In this document: positions 41,371-49,523 of the stretch, piece by piece
Layout of the letters: each line of letters begins with the position of its first letter
How positions within the stretch are numbered: the stretch's first letter is position 1
Assembly (NCBI RefSeq): GCF_000470655.1
Contig: NC_021921.1
Coordinates: 1,178,001-1,242,000, forward strand
DNA: 64,000 bases
DNA from: Halorhabdus tiamatea SARL4B
GTDB lineage: Archaea; Halobacteriota; Halobacteria; Halobacteriales; Haloarculaceae
Reading direction: 5' to 3'
The notes under the pieces: generated by a model
What the model was told of the DNA's origin: nothing
Database searches by the model: none
The model's input: only the letters and a program-made list of their open reading frames with translations
Program-made: the position numbers and the translations under genes

Positions 41371-42933
41371 ATGAAGGTACTGGTCACGGACCCGATCGAC
41401 GACGCCGGGCTGGCACGCCTCCGGAGTGCCGGCCTCGACGTCGAGACCGACTTCGACATCGACACTGCCGGCGTCCTCGAGAAGATCGGGGACGTCGACG
41501 CCATGCTCATCCGCGGGACGGAGATCACCCGCGAGGTATTCGAGAACGCACCCAACCTCAAGATCGTCTCGCGAGCGGGCATCGGCGTCGACAACATCGA
41601 CATCCCCGCGGCGACCGACCACGGCGTCATCGTCGCCAACGCCCCCCGCGGGAACGTCTACGCCGCCGCCGAACACACGATCGGGCTGGCATTCAACGCC
41701 GCCAAGCAGATCCCACAGGCCCACATGCAGGTCGCCGCAGGTGGGTGGGACGGCGAGGCGTTTGACGCGCTCGAACTCGGCGACATGACCGCCGGGATCG
41801 TCGGCCTCGGCCGACTCGGCCAAGAGGTTGCCTGGCGGCTGGACAACCTCGGCATGGATCTGGTCGCCTACGACCCCTATCTCGGGGAAGCCCGAGCGCG
41901 CCAAATGGGGATCGAACTCCTCGAACTCGACGAACTGCTCGAACGCGTCGACATGCTCTCGGTCCAGGCCCGACTCACCGACGAGACACGCGGGCTGATC
42001 GGCCCCGAGGAGATCGATCGCTTCGGCGGCGATCTGGTCGTGTTGACCTCGCGTGGCGGTATCGTCGACGAACCAGCCCTCGCCGACGCCGTCGAGTCCG
42101 GCGAGATTGCGGCCGCCGGCGTGGACGTCTTCTCGACGGAGCCACCCGAGGACAACCCGCTGCTCGACGTCGATAACGTCGTCGTGACGCCCCATCTCGG
42201 CGCGAAGACCCACAACGCCCAGGTCAACGTCGCCGTCACGGCCGCCGACAGCATCATCTCGGCGCTCGAAGGTGACCTGGTTCAGAACGCCCTCAATCTC
42301 TCCTCGACGGACGCGAGTTCGGATCCCCGGACCCGCGGGTTCGTCGACGTCGCCGAGACCGCGAGCAAGATCGCCCTCCGGCTGTTCGACGGTCGCGTCG
42401 AGTCCATCGAGATCGAGTACGCCGGCGAGCTAGCCGACGAGGATACCGACCTCGTCACCGCAGCCGTGTTCAACCCCTTCGGCTGGCAGGACGTCGTCGT
42501 CGACGCGCCGACCCGGATCGCCGAACAGCGCGGCATCCAGGTCGTCGAGAGCAAGCGCCGTGAGACCGAGGACTACCAGAGCCTGGTCTCGATCACCGTC
42601 AGCGACGGGGGGAGCGAACTCACCGTCAGCGGGACGCTGTTTGGCGACAACGAGCCCCGGCTTGTCGAGATCGACGGCTTCCGGGTCGACGCAACGCCCT
42701 ACGGTCACATGCTGATCTCGCGCAACCGCGACGAACCGGGCGTCATCGGCGCGCTCGGAGGCATCTTCGGCGAGCACGGCATCAACATCGCCGGGATGGC
42801 CAACGCCCGCGAGTCCATCGACGGTGAAGCGATGTCGGTCTACAACCTCGACGAACCCGTCACACCCGAGTTGCTCGACGAACTCGAATCAGATTCCCGT
42901 GTCACGGGCGTGACGGCGATCGACCTGGACTAG
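41371..42933 (+). CDS. serA: D-3-phosphoglycerate dehydrogenase (long form with ACT domain)
   Basis: SerA oxidises 3-phosphoglycerate, the first step of serine synthesis. The 520-residue protein has the NAD-binding motif [15 protein letters not shown] (residues 143-157), the catalytic Arg in [13 protein letters not shown], and His in [15 protein letters not shown]. An ACT domain occupies the C-terminal 80 residues ([19 protein letters not shown]). The length fits the long SerA type with an allosteric intervening domain. TTAATG centred near 41344 fits a leaderless start. Its stop overlaps that of the convergent protease gene in CTAG. Confidence 0.94.
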   Translation: MKVLVTDPIDDAGLARLRSAGLDVETDFDIDTAGVLEKIGDVDAMLIRGTEITREVFENAPNLKIVSRAGIGVDNIDIPAATDHGVIVANAPRGNVYAAAEHTIGLAFNAAKQIPQAHMQVAAGGWDGEAFDALELGDMTAGIVGLGRLGQEVAWRLDNLGMDLVAYDPYLGEARARQMGIELLELDELLERVDMLSVQARLTDETRGLIGPEEIDRFGGDLVVLTSRGGIVDEPALADAVESGEIAAAGVDVFSTEPPEDNPLLDVDNVVVTPHLGAKTHNAQVNVAVTAADSIISALEGDLVQNALNLSSTDASSDPRTRGFVDVAETASKIALRLFDGRVESIEIEYAGELADEDTDLVTAAVFNPFGWQDVVVDAPTRIAEQRGIQVVESKRRETEDYQSLVSITVSDGGSELTVSGTLFGDNEPRLVEIDGFRVDATPYGHMLISRNRDEPGVIGALGGIFGEHGINIAGMANARESIDGEAMSVYNLDEPVTPELLDELESDSRVTGVTAIDLD

Positions 42934-44195
42934 GCCGCCGTCTCTTCGGATTCGTCGGCTACCGTTCGGATGTGTTGCAGCCGTTTTGGGACGGGTGGGT
43001 GATCGTAGTGGAACGTCTCGTAGAGGGGATGGGGAAACGGGTTCGAGAGGTTCTCGCCCGTCAGATCGGCGAGCGCGTCGGCCATCGGTTCGGCACCCAT
43101 GACCTCGACCGCGAAGGCGTCGGCCTCGCGCTCGTGTGCGAGCGACAGCCGGTTGGTGAGCGGCGCGGAAAGCTGGGAAACAGGCGTGAGCCACAGCACG
43201 GCCAGGAGTAATCCGGCGTAGACCGGCTGGCCAGCAATCTCGAACATCTCGTAGAGCCACGTCGCTTCGACCAGCAGCGACGCGCCGAGCAGCAACGCCC
43301 CCATCCAGAGGACGCTCGCGCCGAGTTGCGTCCAGATGTGGCCGCGATCGTAATGGGCGAGTTCGTGGGCGAGGACAGCCTGCACCGAGGAGATTGACAG
43401 TTGCTCGAGCAGGGTGTCGAACAGCACGACCCGCTTGGTCCGGCCGAAGCCTATGAAGTAGGCGTTGGCATGAGACGACCGCCGACTGGCGTCCATCTCG
43501 TAGATCGCGTCGGTGTCGAAGCCCGCACGGTCGAAGACGTCAGTCACTGCATCGTGGAGATCGCCGGACTCGATCGGGTCGAAGTCGTTGAACAGCGGCG
43601 CGATCACGCGCGGGTACAGCACCTGCATGAGCAACGAAAAGCCGACGAACAACGCCCAGGCGCCGACCCACCACAGCCCGCCCAGCGCGTCGATGGCGAG
43701 GAAGACCGCCGCGGCGAGGACGCCGACCAGCACGACCGTCACGACCAGCGAGACGAGTTGATCCCGGACGTAGAGGCGTAGCGTCTGCTGATTGAACTCG
43801 AAGAGGTCCTCGACGACGAACGTCTCGACGACATCGAACGGGAGGGTGAACGCCTGGAGTGCGAGAACGGTCCCGACGACGAGGGCAGTCCCGCGAACGA
43901 AGGGTGGCCAACCTGTCGCCTCCAGGGCCGCGACGGCGTCGGCGTAGACGCCCGCGTAAAGGGCCACCAGGACGAAGACGAGCGTCATCCAGGTCTGGAG
44001 TTGTCCCAGGGCCGTGCCGAGTCGGTTGTACGCGAGTAACTCCTCGGGATCGTCGATCCCGAGACGATCAGTCACGAGATCCGCTTCCTCGGCGACGGTC
44101 CGTTCGGCGTGGCGGACGTTCAACGCGGCGAGCGCGGTGAAAAAGCCGGTCGTCCCGACCAGCAACGTGACGAAAAGGGCGTGATAGACGAGCAT
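42930..44195 (-). CDS. M48 metalloprotease, Ste24/CAAX-protease-like
   Basis: The 421-residue membrane protein has about seven helices and the zinc motif HELAHYDRGH (H277, E278, H281). The third ligand Glu lies in AHEREADAFAVE. N-terminal sequence and membrane topology match archaeal Ste24-like zinc metalloproteases of the M48 family, acting in membrane protein quality control. The ATG at 44195 is preferred because it starts the first helix and a TTATTG box near 44222 precedes it. It shares the CTAG stop overlap with serA. Confidence 0.9.
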   Translation of the reverse strand: MLVYHALFVTLLVGTTGFFTALAALNVRHAERTVAEEADLVTDRLGIDDPEELLAYNRLGTALGQLQTWMTLVFVLVALYAGVYADAVAALEATGWPPFVRGTALVVGTVLALQAFTLPFDVVETFVVEDLFEFNQQTLRLYVRDQLVSLVVTVVLVGVLAAAVFLAIDALGGLWWVGAWALFVGFSLLMQVLYPRVIAPLFNDFDPIESGDLHDAVTDVFDRAGFDTDAIYEMDASRRSSHANAYFIGFGRTKRVVLFDTLLEQLSISSVQAVLAHELAHYDRGHIWTQLGASVLWMGALLLGASLLVEATWLYEMFEIAGQPVYAGLLLAVLWLTPVSQLSAPLTNRLSLAHEREADAFAVEVMGAEPMADALADLTGENLSNPFPHPLYETFHYDHPPVPKRLQHIRTVADESEETAA

Positions 44196-44343
44196 ACCCG
44201 TGGTTGGACATGCCGGACAATAAGCCACCGGACACACCAGCGGCAGTAATCACACCGGTCCAGGTGACCCGGGCGTGTGACCCCACCCCACGCAATTTGC
44301 CGGGGAACGAGAACCTTACCTCGGGACAGCCGAACGTAGAATC

Positions 44344-44865
44344 GTGCACCGTTCGCGGTTCATCGTCGCCCTCGCCGCGGCGTTCGGCGCGATGACGGTC
44401 GCTCTCGCTCTCGCGGGAGTCCTGTATAATCTCGCGATCCTGGCACCAGCCGCGGTGTTCGGTGCGGTGACGTCCCTCCTCTGGATGCACGGGACCGGCC
44501 GACTGGCCGCCCGCGTCTACCGTCGCGTCGAACGACAGGCGGCGACCAACGGCGGTCCGTCAGGGTCGCGGAGCGCGGAGCAACGGGAGCGAGCCGGTCG
44601 CCGTCGACGGTCACGACGTGCCGAGAACCGGCGAACGGCCGGCCGCGAGCGGCGCGCGAACGCGACGCGTCCGAATCGCTCGGAACCGGAGGAGATGTCT
44701 CGACGGGAAGCCTCCCGCGTGCTCGGCGTCGAGGCCGGGGCCGACCAGGAGACGATCAAGCGAGCGTACCGCGAGCGCGTCAAGGACGTCCACCCCGACG
44801 CTGCCGACGGCGACACCCAGGCGTTCAAGCGCGTCCGGACCGCCTACGAGCGTCTCGAAGAATGA
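44344..44865 (+). CDS. Membrane-anchored J-domain protein
   Basis: The 173-residue protein has one or two N-terminal membrane helices (FIVALAAAFGAMTVALALAGV and LAPAAVFGAVTSLLWMHG). A highly basic Arg-rich linker of about 60 residues follows, then a J domain (about residues 122-173) with the HPD tripeptide at 150-152. It lacks the glycine and zinc regions of DnaJ, so it is a class C protein. It would recruit Hsp70/DnaK to the membrane. The linker is unusually basic for an acidic proteome. CCTTACCT about 27 bp upstream fits a leaderless start. Confidence 0.87.
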   Translation: MHRSRFIVALAAAFGAMTVALALAGVLYNLAILAPAAVFGAVTSLLWMHGTGRLAARVYRRVERQAATNGGPSGSRSAEQRERAGRRRRSRRAENRRTAGRERRANATRPNRSEPEEMSRREASRVLGVEAGADQETIKRAYRERVKDVHPDAADGDTQAFKRVRTAYERLEE

Positions 44866-44931
44866 GTGGAGCCACACAGATTCAATTCCCTCTTTTGCGA
44901 TTTCACTGCTCACTGTCGTTCGCAGATGAAA

Positions 44932-45002
44932 TGCGCCGGCCGGGAATTGAACCCGGGCTATGAGCTTGGGAAGCTCATGTCCTACCACTAGACCACCGGC
45001 GC
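44932..45002 (-). tRNA. tRNA-Gly (CCC anticodon)
   Basis: The 71-nt gene folds into a full cloverleaf. The GCGCCGG acceptor strand pairs with CCGGCGC, followed by discriminator A. The anticodon stem TGAGC/GCTCA encloses the loop TTCCCAA, giving anticodon CCC. The T-loop is TTCAATT. No intron is seen. The CCA is not encoded. The 3' side runs into a T-rich stretch on the minus strand. Confidence 0.93.
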
Positions 45003-45323
45003 GCTCGTCACTGCGTTCCTCGCGCGCCGAGGCTCGCAAATCCTCCGGATTTGCTCACCACCGGCGCACACCGAGGATCGCAGGTCCATCTGACCTGCTC
45101 ACCACCGGAACGCTCGTTACCTCGCGTTCCGAGCCTTGCCTCACTTCGTTCGGCAAGACTCCGGCGCTCGGTTACTGCCGTCGGTTTCCAATATCCCCGT
45201 GATCACACTTGAACATAGCGCTTCGTCGTCGTGTCGCGACCCATCGCCGAAGACACCACGCGCGTCCAGCAATATCGCGTCGGAAGGTGACTATTAGTTC
45301 CTGGAACGCCAACAGCTCCCTAT
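45003..45323. other. Hairpin array between tRNA-Gly and nadE
   Basis: Three inverted repeats lie at 45036-45054 (8-bp arms, GCAAATCC/GGATTTGC), 45080-45098 (7-bp arms, GCAGGTC/GACCTGC) and 45135-45157 (6-bp arms, CTTGCC/GGCAAG). The exact 13-mer TGCTCACCACCGG follows the first two at 45052-45064 and 45096-45108, and its CCACCGGCGC part repeats the 5' end of tRNA-Gly. This region has no gene. The last 25 bp hold the nadE promoter. Confidence 0.65.
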
Positions 45324-46151
45324 ATGTCAGAAACCGAGGCGATCACGCAAGGAGACTCGCCACTGGATCTGTCGCTATCAGCGACGGAACTCGAGGGGCG
45401 GCGCGAACACATCACGGACTTCATCGCGGACCAGCTCGATACCGCCGGGGTCGAGCGGGCGGTGTTGGGCCTCTCCGGTGGCGTCGACAGCTCGCTGGTC
45501 GCCCATCTCGCCGTCGAGGCTATCGGGGCCGAAAACCTCCACGGGCTCGTGATGCCGAGTTCGGTCAACGACGAGGCGACGATGAGCGACGCCGAACGCG
45601 TGGCGATGGATCTGGGCATCGAGTACGACGTCATCGAGATCAACCCCATCGTCGATTCGTTCCTCGATGTCTATCCGGAAGCAGAAGGCGAGAAGATGGC
45701 GGTCGGGAACGTTCGCGTCCGTGCGCGCGCAGTGCTCAACTACCTCGTCGCCAACACCGAGAACGCGCTGGTTCTGGGGACGGGCAATCGCACCGAGTCG
45801 TTGACGGGCTACTTCACGAAGTACGGCGACGGGGCCGTCGACTGCCATCCGATCGCGAACCTCTACAAACAGCAGGTCCGCCAGCTGGCGCGCCACGTCG
45901 GCGTCCCCCAGGGGATCGCCGAGCGCACGCCGACCGCCGGTATGTGGGTCGACCAGACCGACGAAGCGGAACTCGGTGTCGAGTACGACACGCTCGATTC
46001 GATCCTCGCACTGGCAATCGAGGGCAAAGTCGGAACGAGTGCGACAGCCAGGATCGTCGGCGTGGATAGAGAGATTGTCGAGCGCGTGCGTTCCCTTTAC
46101 GAGCAAAGTGGTCACAAGCGCTCTCTGCCCCCGACCCCAGAGCCGCTGTGA
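45324..46151 (+). CDS. nadE: NAD+ synthase
   Basis: NadE amidates deamido-NAD+ using ATP and ammonia or glutamine. The 275-residue protein is the single-domain, ammonia-dependent type without an N-terminal glutaminase. The ATP-pyrophosphatase P-loop SGGVDSS is at residues 51-57. VLGTGNRTESLTGYFTKYGDG and the PTAGMWVDQTDEAELG loop are intact. A TATTAG box about 28 bp upstream agrees with the start at 45324. Confidence 0.93.
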   Translation: MSETEAITQGDSPLDLSLSATELEGRREHITDFIADQLDTAGVERAVLGLSGGVDSSLVAHLAVEAIGAENLHGLVMPSSVNDEATMSDAERVAMDLGIEYDVIEINPIVDSFLDVYPEAEGEKMAVGNVRVRARAVLNYLVANTENALVLGTGNRTESLTGYFTKYGDGAVDCHPIANLYKQQVRQLARHVGVPQGIAERTPTAGMWVDQTDEAELGVEYDTLDSILALAIEGKVGTSATARIVGVDREIVERVRSLYEQSGHKRSLPPTPEPL

Positions 46152-46254
46152 CGACCCTCGAAGCGACACACGGACGAATCTGGGGCGCACAACCCGGGTT
46201 TATGTAGGGGGGCTTTCCAAAGGTCTTTGACTTTCCCTCTACTAGGTGCCCTTA

Positions 46255-46944
46255 ATGCAGGAAGCCGCGGTGGTCCGCCGGACCGCGAAGGACGTCCTCG
46301 AGGACGTCGAGCCCGAGCGGCTGCACGATCGGATCGTGTCCAGGCTCGACGAGAGTCCGATGAGGGCCGGTGTTCTCACGGTACAGTGTGCGCGTGCCGT
46401 TCTCGAACGTCGCGGGACCGGTGGGACTCGACCCGTCTTCGAGCGACCCGACGATCCGCTGGCGGATGAGATCGCCCGACGCGCTGTCGGCGCTCAACTC
46501 ATCTACGAGGGACTGAGACTGACTCGATCGCTCTCTCAGGACCCGCCGTGGCTCTCGGGTCGAAAGGAAGCCGGTGATCTGGACGTACTGATCGCCGACA
46601 TCCTGGTCGCCAGGGGCTTTCACCTTCTGGCGCGGACGGAGGCCGCTGACGAGGCCGTCGCGACGGTCCAGGCGTTTGGCCGTGACCAGACCGTCAGGCG
46701 GGAGACCGACGACCCATTGCTGGATCACAACCTCGAGGCCGACGTCTACGAACTGGCAACCGTCGCTGGAACGACCGCCGTCGGCGGGCAGCCATCGCCG
46801 TCGCTGCGGGAATACGCAGGCTCGCTCGCCCGAAAGGCCCGAACCAACGGTGGCACGGCCGAACCCGAGACGGATCAGCTGGCGAGACTCGTCTCCGTCG
46901 ATTCGGCCCCCGGCGACGGGGTTCGGACCTCGGCCGACCACTGA
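46255..46944 (+). CDS. Haloarchaeal all-helical protein, isoprenoid-synthase-like (DUF7114?)
   Basis: The 229-residue protein is predicted almost wholly alpha-helical. The segment AQLIYEGLRLTRSLS and, later, DLDVLIADILVARGFHLLART resemble the second and fourth helices of trans-prenyl diphosphate synthases, but the Asp-rich DDxxD metal motifs are absent. It may be a catalytically dead relative, as in DUF7114-like haloarchaeal families. The start ATG at 46255 follows a TTTATGTAG at 46200-46208. tRNA-Thr lies 45 bp downstream. Confidence 0.7.
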   Translation: MQEAAVVRRTAKDVLEDVEPERLHDRIVSRLDESPMRAGVLTVQCARAVLERRGTGGTRPVFERPDDPLADEIARRAVGAQLIYEGLRLTRSLSQDPPWLSGRKEAGDLDVLIADILVARGFHLLARTEAADEAVATVQAFGRDQTVRRETDDPLLDHNLEADVYELATVAGTTAVGGQPSPSLREYAGSLARKARTNGGTAEPETDQLARLVSVDSAPGDGVRTSADH

Positions 46945-46989
46945 AAATCGAAACGCCTAAAGTCAACTCGGGGTAAGCAGTTAATGCGT

Positions 46990-47061
46990 GCCTGGGTAGC
47001 TTAGCGGTAAAGCGCGTCCTTGGTAAGGACGAGACCCCGGATTCAAATTCCGGCCTAGGCT
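46990..47061 (+). tRNA. tRNA-Thr (GGT anticodon)
   Basis: The 72-nt sequence folds as a tRNA. Acceptor strands GCCTGGG and CCTAGGC pair with one G-T wobble. The anticodon loop TTGGTAA sits within a CC/GG-rich stem. The T-stem is CCGGA/TCCGG around TTCAAAT. The discriminator is T, as in other archaeal threonine tRNAs. A run of five T follows immediately and is likely the terminator. Confidence 0.93.
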
Positions 47062-47129
47062 TTTTCCGAGCGACTGACCCCTGAGCGTCAGCGATGGGGT
47101 CCTGAGCGAGTGAAAACGCCGAATGCGGA

Positions 47130-47191
47130 ATTTGAATCCCTGGAAGACGAACGCAGTGAGTCTTCCTCCGGTTCAAATCCCGGCCGGCGGC
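47130..47191 (+). other. tRNA 3'-end fragment within a long imperfect hairpin
   Basis: Bases 47167-47190 form a perfect T-arm (TCCGG, TTCAAAT, CCCGG) followed by an acceptor-like CCGGCGG, a C and then TCTTTT, exactly like a tRNA 3' end. No matching 5' half exists upstream. The same segment is the right arm of a 19-nt inverted repeat with 16 pairs, left arm 47130-47148, loop of 11 nt. This suggests an attachment-site or integration remnant next to tRNA-Thr. Confidence 0.5.
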
Positions 47192-47274
47192 TCTTTTCGA
47201 AGCGGTTCATTCACGAACGGAGTCGGCCGCCAGAGCCCCCCGAATTTACCTCGCGTGGCACCCACCCTCACCGC

Positions 47275-47916
47275 ATGCACGACCTTACACAACCGATCGA
47301 GACGGGGATGCAGACCTATCCCGGCGATCCGGCCGTCAGCGTCGAGTCGGTCGCGACCCACGACTCGGCTGGCTACCGGGAATCCAAACTCACCTGCGGA
47401 ACTCACACTGGAACCCACGTCGATGCCCCCGCCCACACTGAAGCAGATGGGAAAACCCTCGACGAGTTCGACGTGGCGGCCTTCGAGCGACTTTGCCGTC
47501 GCGTGGACTGCCGCGACCTCGACGCCCGCGAGCCGATCCCCATCGACCGCGTGCCGACGGTCGCCGCCGACGTGGACTGTCTCGTCTTCTGGACTGGCTG
47601 GGACGAACACTGGGACACGGACCAGTATCTCGATCACCCGTATCTCTCGCCGGCGGCCGCCGAACGCTGTGCCGAACAGGGGCTGGCCGTCGGCGTCGAC
47701 ACGCTGAATCCCGATCCGACGCCGAGCGAGCGGGCGGCGAGGGACGAGCCAGACGGGTTTCCCGCCCATCACGCGATTCTGGGGTCAGGACTGCTGATAT
47801 TCGAGAACCTGCGGAACCTCGGGGCAGTCGGGGAACGCTTCGAACTCCGGGCGTATCCACTCAGACTGGACGGCGACGGTGCGCCGGTCCGGGCGGTCGG
47901 CGTCGATCGACGCTGA
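47275..47916 (+). CDS. Cyclase-family (kynurenine formamidase-like) hydrolase
   Basis: The 213-residue protein has the HxGTHxDAPxH motif (CGTHTGTHVDAPAH, residues 42-55) characteristic of the zinc-dependent cyclase/formamidase superfamily. An LVFWTGWDEHW strand and a C-terminal HHAILGSGLLIFENL core complete the pattern. It likely hydrolyses an N-formyl or cyclic amide. An AATTTACC box about 28 bp upstream supports the ATG; a longer frame from 47110 overlaps the tRNA fragment and is not credible. Confidence 0.88.
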   Translation: MHDLTQPIETGMQTYPGDPAVSVESVATHDSAGYRESKLTCGTHTGTHVDAPAHTEADGKTLDEFDVAAFERLCRRVDCRDLDAREPIPIDRVPTVAADVDCLVFWTGWDEHWDTDQYLDHPYLSPAAAERCAEQGLAVGVDTLNPDPTPSERAARDEPDGFPAHHAILGSGLLIFENLRNLGAVGERFELRAYPLRLDGDGAPVRAVGVDRR

Positions 47917-47961
47917 TCGGTCCGCAACGTGGATCGTCGTCCCAGGGTTTCGAGAACCGGT

Positions 47962-48594
47962 TCACTGACGTTCGGTGGTGCCCAGCAGCCAGCCGCCAAA
48001 GAGGATCGTAAAGCACTGAATCGGGAGACTCACCAGCCGTTCGAGCCCGCCGATGCCGAGGGGTGTGTCACCGCCAAGCGCCAGAAACGCCACGAGCGCG
48101 AGTAGCGTGCTTGCGCCGAGTCCAGCCGACAGCCAACGGATCGTGCCACGTGTTTCAACGGCGGCGAGCAGCGCCGTGACACCGCCGCCGGCGAACGCCA
48201 CGAGTGCGGCGATCGCGTGGGGAGCGCCGACGTGGACTGGGAACGCGGCGACGCCGAGAACGCCCACCCCGGTCGCGGTGAACGCGCCGGCCAGTCGTGG
48301 GCCGAGGGCGGACCGGGCCGCCAGACCCGCCAGGATCACGAGACCGCCCCCAGTCCCCATCGAGAGCGCGAACACCGTCGCGGCGGGCTGGACGAGCTGG
48401 CCCGAGGCGTCCGTCGCACCGAGTTCGCTGATCGTCTGGGCGTGGATCGAATACCCGGGGTAGAGCGACCCGGCGACGGTGATCCCGATCGTGATGAGCG
48501 TGCCGGCGACGACGAGGGCCCCGCCGGCCAGTCGCCGGCGGTCGAATTCACGCAGCCCGCCGATCGGCTGGTCCCACCAGCTGGCCAGGTCCAT
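47962..48594 (-). CDS. DUF998-like membrane protein
   Basis: The 210-residue protein has about six membrane helices, starting with RRLAGGALVVAGTLITIGITVAGSLYPGYSIHAQTISELG. The short region after helix one (YSIHAQTISELGATDASG) matches the DUF998 family signature. Function unknown. The ATG at 48594 (MDLASWWDQ) is used, with a T-rich minus-strand box near 48622. It is convergent with the cyclase. Confidence 0.82.
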   Translation of the reverse strand: MDLASWWDQPIGGLREFDRRRLAGGALVVAGTLITIGITVAGSLYPGYSIHAQTISELGATDASGQLVQPAATVFALSMGTGGGLVILAGLAARSALGPRLAGAFTATGVGVLGVAAFPVHVGAPHAIAALVAFAGGGVTALLAAVETRGTIRWLSAGLGASTLLALVAFLALGGDTPLGIGGLERLVSLPIQCFTILFGGWLLGTTERQ

Positions 48595-48663
48595 ACCCAC
48601 ACTGTGGTATCGAGTGGCAAAAACGGCGTCGGTGGGAGACGATGAAAATCGGCATTTCGGAGT

Positions 48664-49122
48664 CTATTCGGCCGGTTTTCTCGGCGAGAGCGGTTCGCAG
48701 GCCCGGATGGTGTCGACGACCACGTCGGCGGTGACCGACCGGACCGTCGCTTCCGTGAGCAGTTCGGCGACGTGCTGGTGCATGTCGTCGGTGTCACGGA
48801 ACCGCCCGACCAGGAGGAAGTCGTCCTCCCCAGTCACCTCGTAGGCCGATCGCACCCAGGGGTACTCGCCGAGTGCCTCTCTGATACCCTGGGTCGCACC
48901 GCCCGTTCGAACGCGAATGACGGCCGTCACGTCGTAGCCGAGTTCGTCGTCGTCGATCGTCGCGGCGTACCCCGTGAGGACGCCGGCGTCCTCCAGGCCC
49001 TCGATCCGGCGTTCGACGGTTTCCGTGGCGACTCCGACGTCTGCAGCGAGGTCCTCGATCGACGCACGACCGTCTTCGAGGAGGGCGTCGACGAGCGCGC
49101 GGTCGATATCATTTAATTCCAT
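48664..49122 (-). CDS. Lrp/AsnC-type regulator beside glnK-amt
   Basis: The 152-residue protein has an N-terminal winged HTH (MELNDIDRALVDALLEDG, then the recognition helix TETVERRIEGLEDAGVLTG). A C-terminal RAM domain has the usual DDFLLVGRFRDTDDMHQHV core. It starts 14 bp after the glnK stop, on the same strand, so it is probably the third gene of an amt-glnK-lrp operon and may tie ammonium uptake to amino acid status (inference). Confidence 0.88.
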   Translation of the reverse strand: MELNDIDRALVDALLEDGRASIEDLAADVGVATETVERRIEGLEDAGVLTGYAATIDDDELGYDVTAVIRVRTGGATQGIREALGEYPWVRSAYEVTGEDDFLLVGRFRDTDDMHQHVAELLTEATVRSVTADVVVDTIRACEPLSPRKPAE

Positions 49123-49136
49123 GCCGAGTGTGGGTC

Positions 49137-49523
49137 TCAGACTGCCTCGGGGCCGCTCTCGCCGGTGCGGACCTGGACGGCGTCCTCGACCGGCAGGACG
49201 AAGATTTTCCCGTCGCCCTTCTCGCCGGTGTGAGCCGCCTCGCGGATCGCCTCGACGACGTCCTCCGCAGGGACTTCGGCGACGACACACTCGATTTTGA
49301 CCTTCTGGAGGAGGTCGACGACGTACTCCTCGCCGCGCCATTGGCCCTTCTTTGCGGCCTGTGAGCCCCGACCGGAGACCTGCGTCACCGTCAGCGACGG
49401 TGCGCCGACTTCCGCGAGTGCCTGCTTGACCGCACCCAGCCGATCGGGTCGGATCATCGCCATGACGAGTTTGATCTCGCCGTCGGGGTCGTCCATAGTT
49501 TCGTCAGTCTCGGTTTCACTCAT
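49137..49523 (-). CDS. glnK: P-II nitrogen regulatory protein GlnK
   Basis: GlnK senses 2-oxoglutarate and ATP/ADP and plugs the ammonium channel. The 128-residue protein has a short acidic N-tail, the conserved [30 protein letters not shown] opening, the T-loop [11 protein letters not shown] and the C-terminal [20 protein letters not shown]. The T-loop tyrosine is kept. The ATG overlaps the end of amt by 8 bp, so translation is coupled. It lies between amt and an Lrp gene. Confidence 0.93.
   Translation of the reverse strand: MSETETDETMDDPDGEIKLVMAMIRPDRLGAVKQALAEVGAPSLTVTQVSGRGSQAAKKGQWRGEEYVVDLLQKVKIECVVAEVPAEDVVEAIREAAHTGEKGDGKIFVLPVEDAVQVRTGESGPEAV

Noticed and set aside
45036-45157. 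Considered as a short CRISPR array
   Set aside because: Only two exact 13-bp copies exist, hairpin sequences differ and no cas gene is nearby.
47110-47274. N-terminal extension of the cyclase
   Set aside because: It runs through the tRNA fragment and hairpin and has no family similarity.
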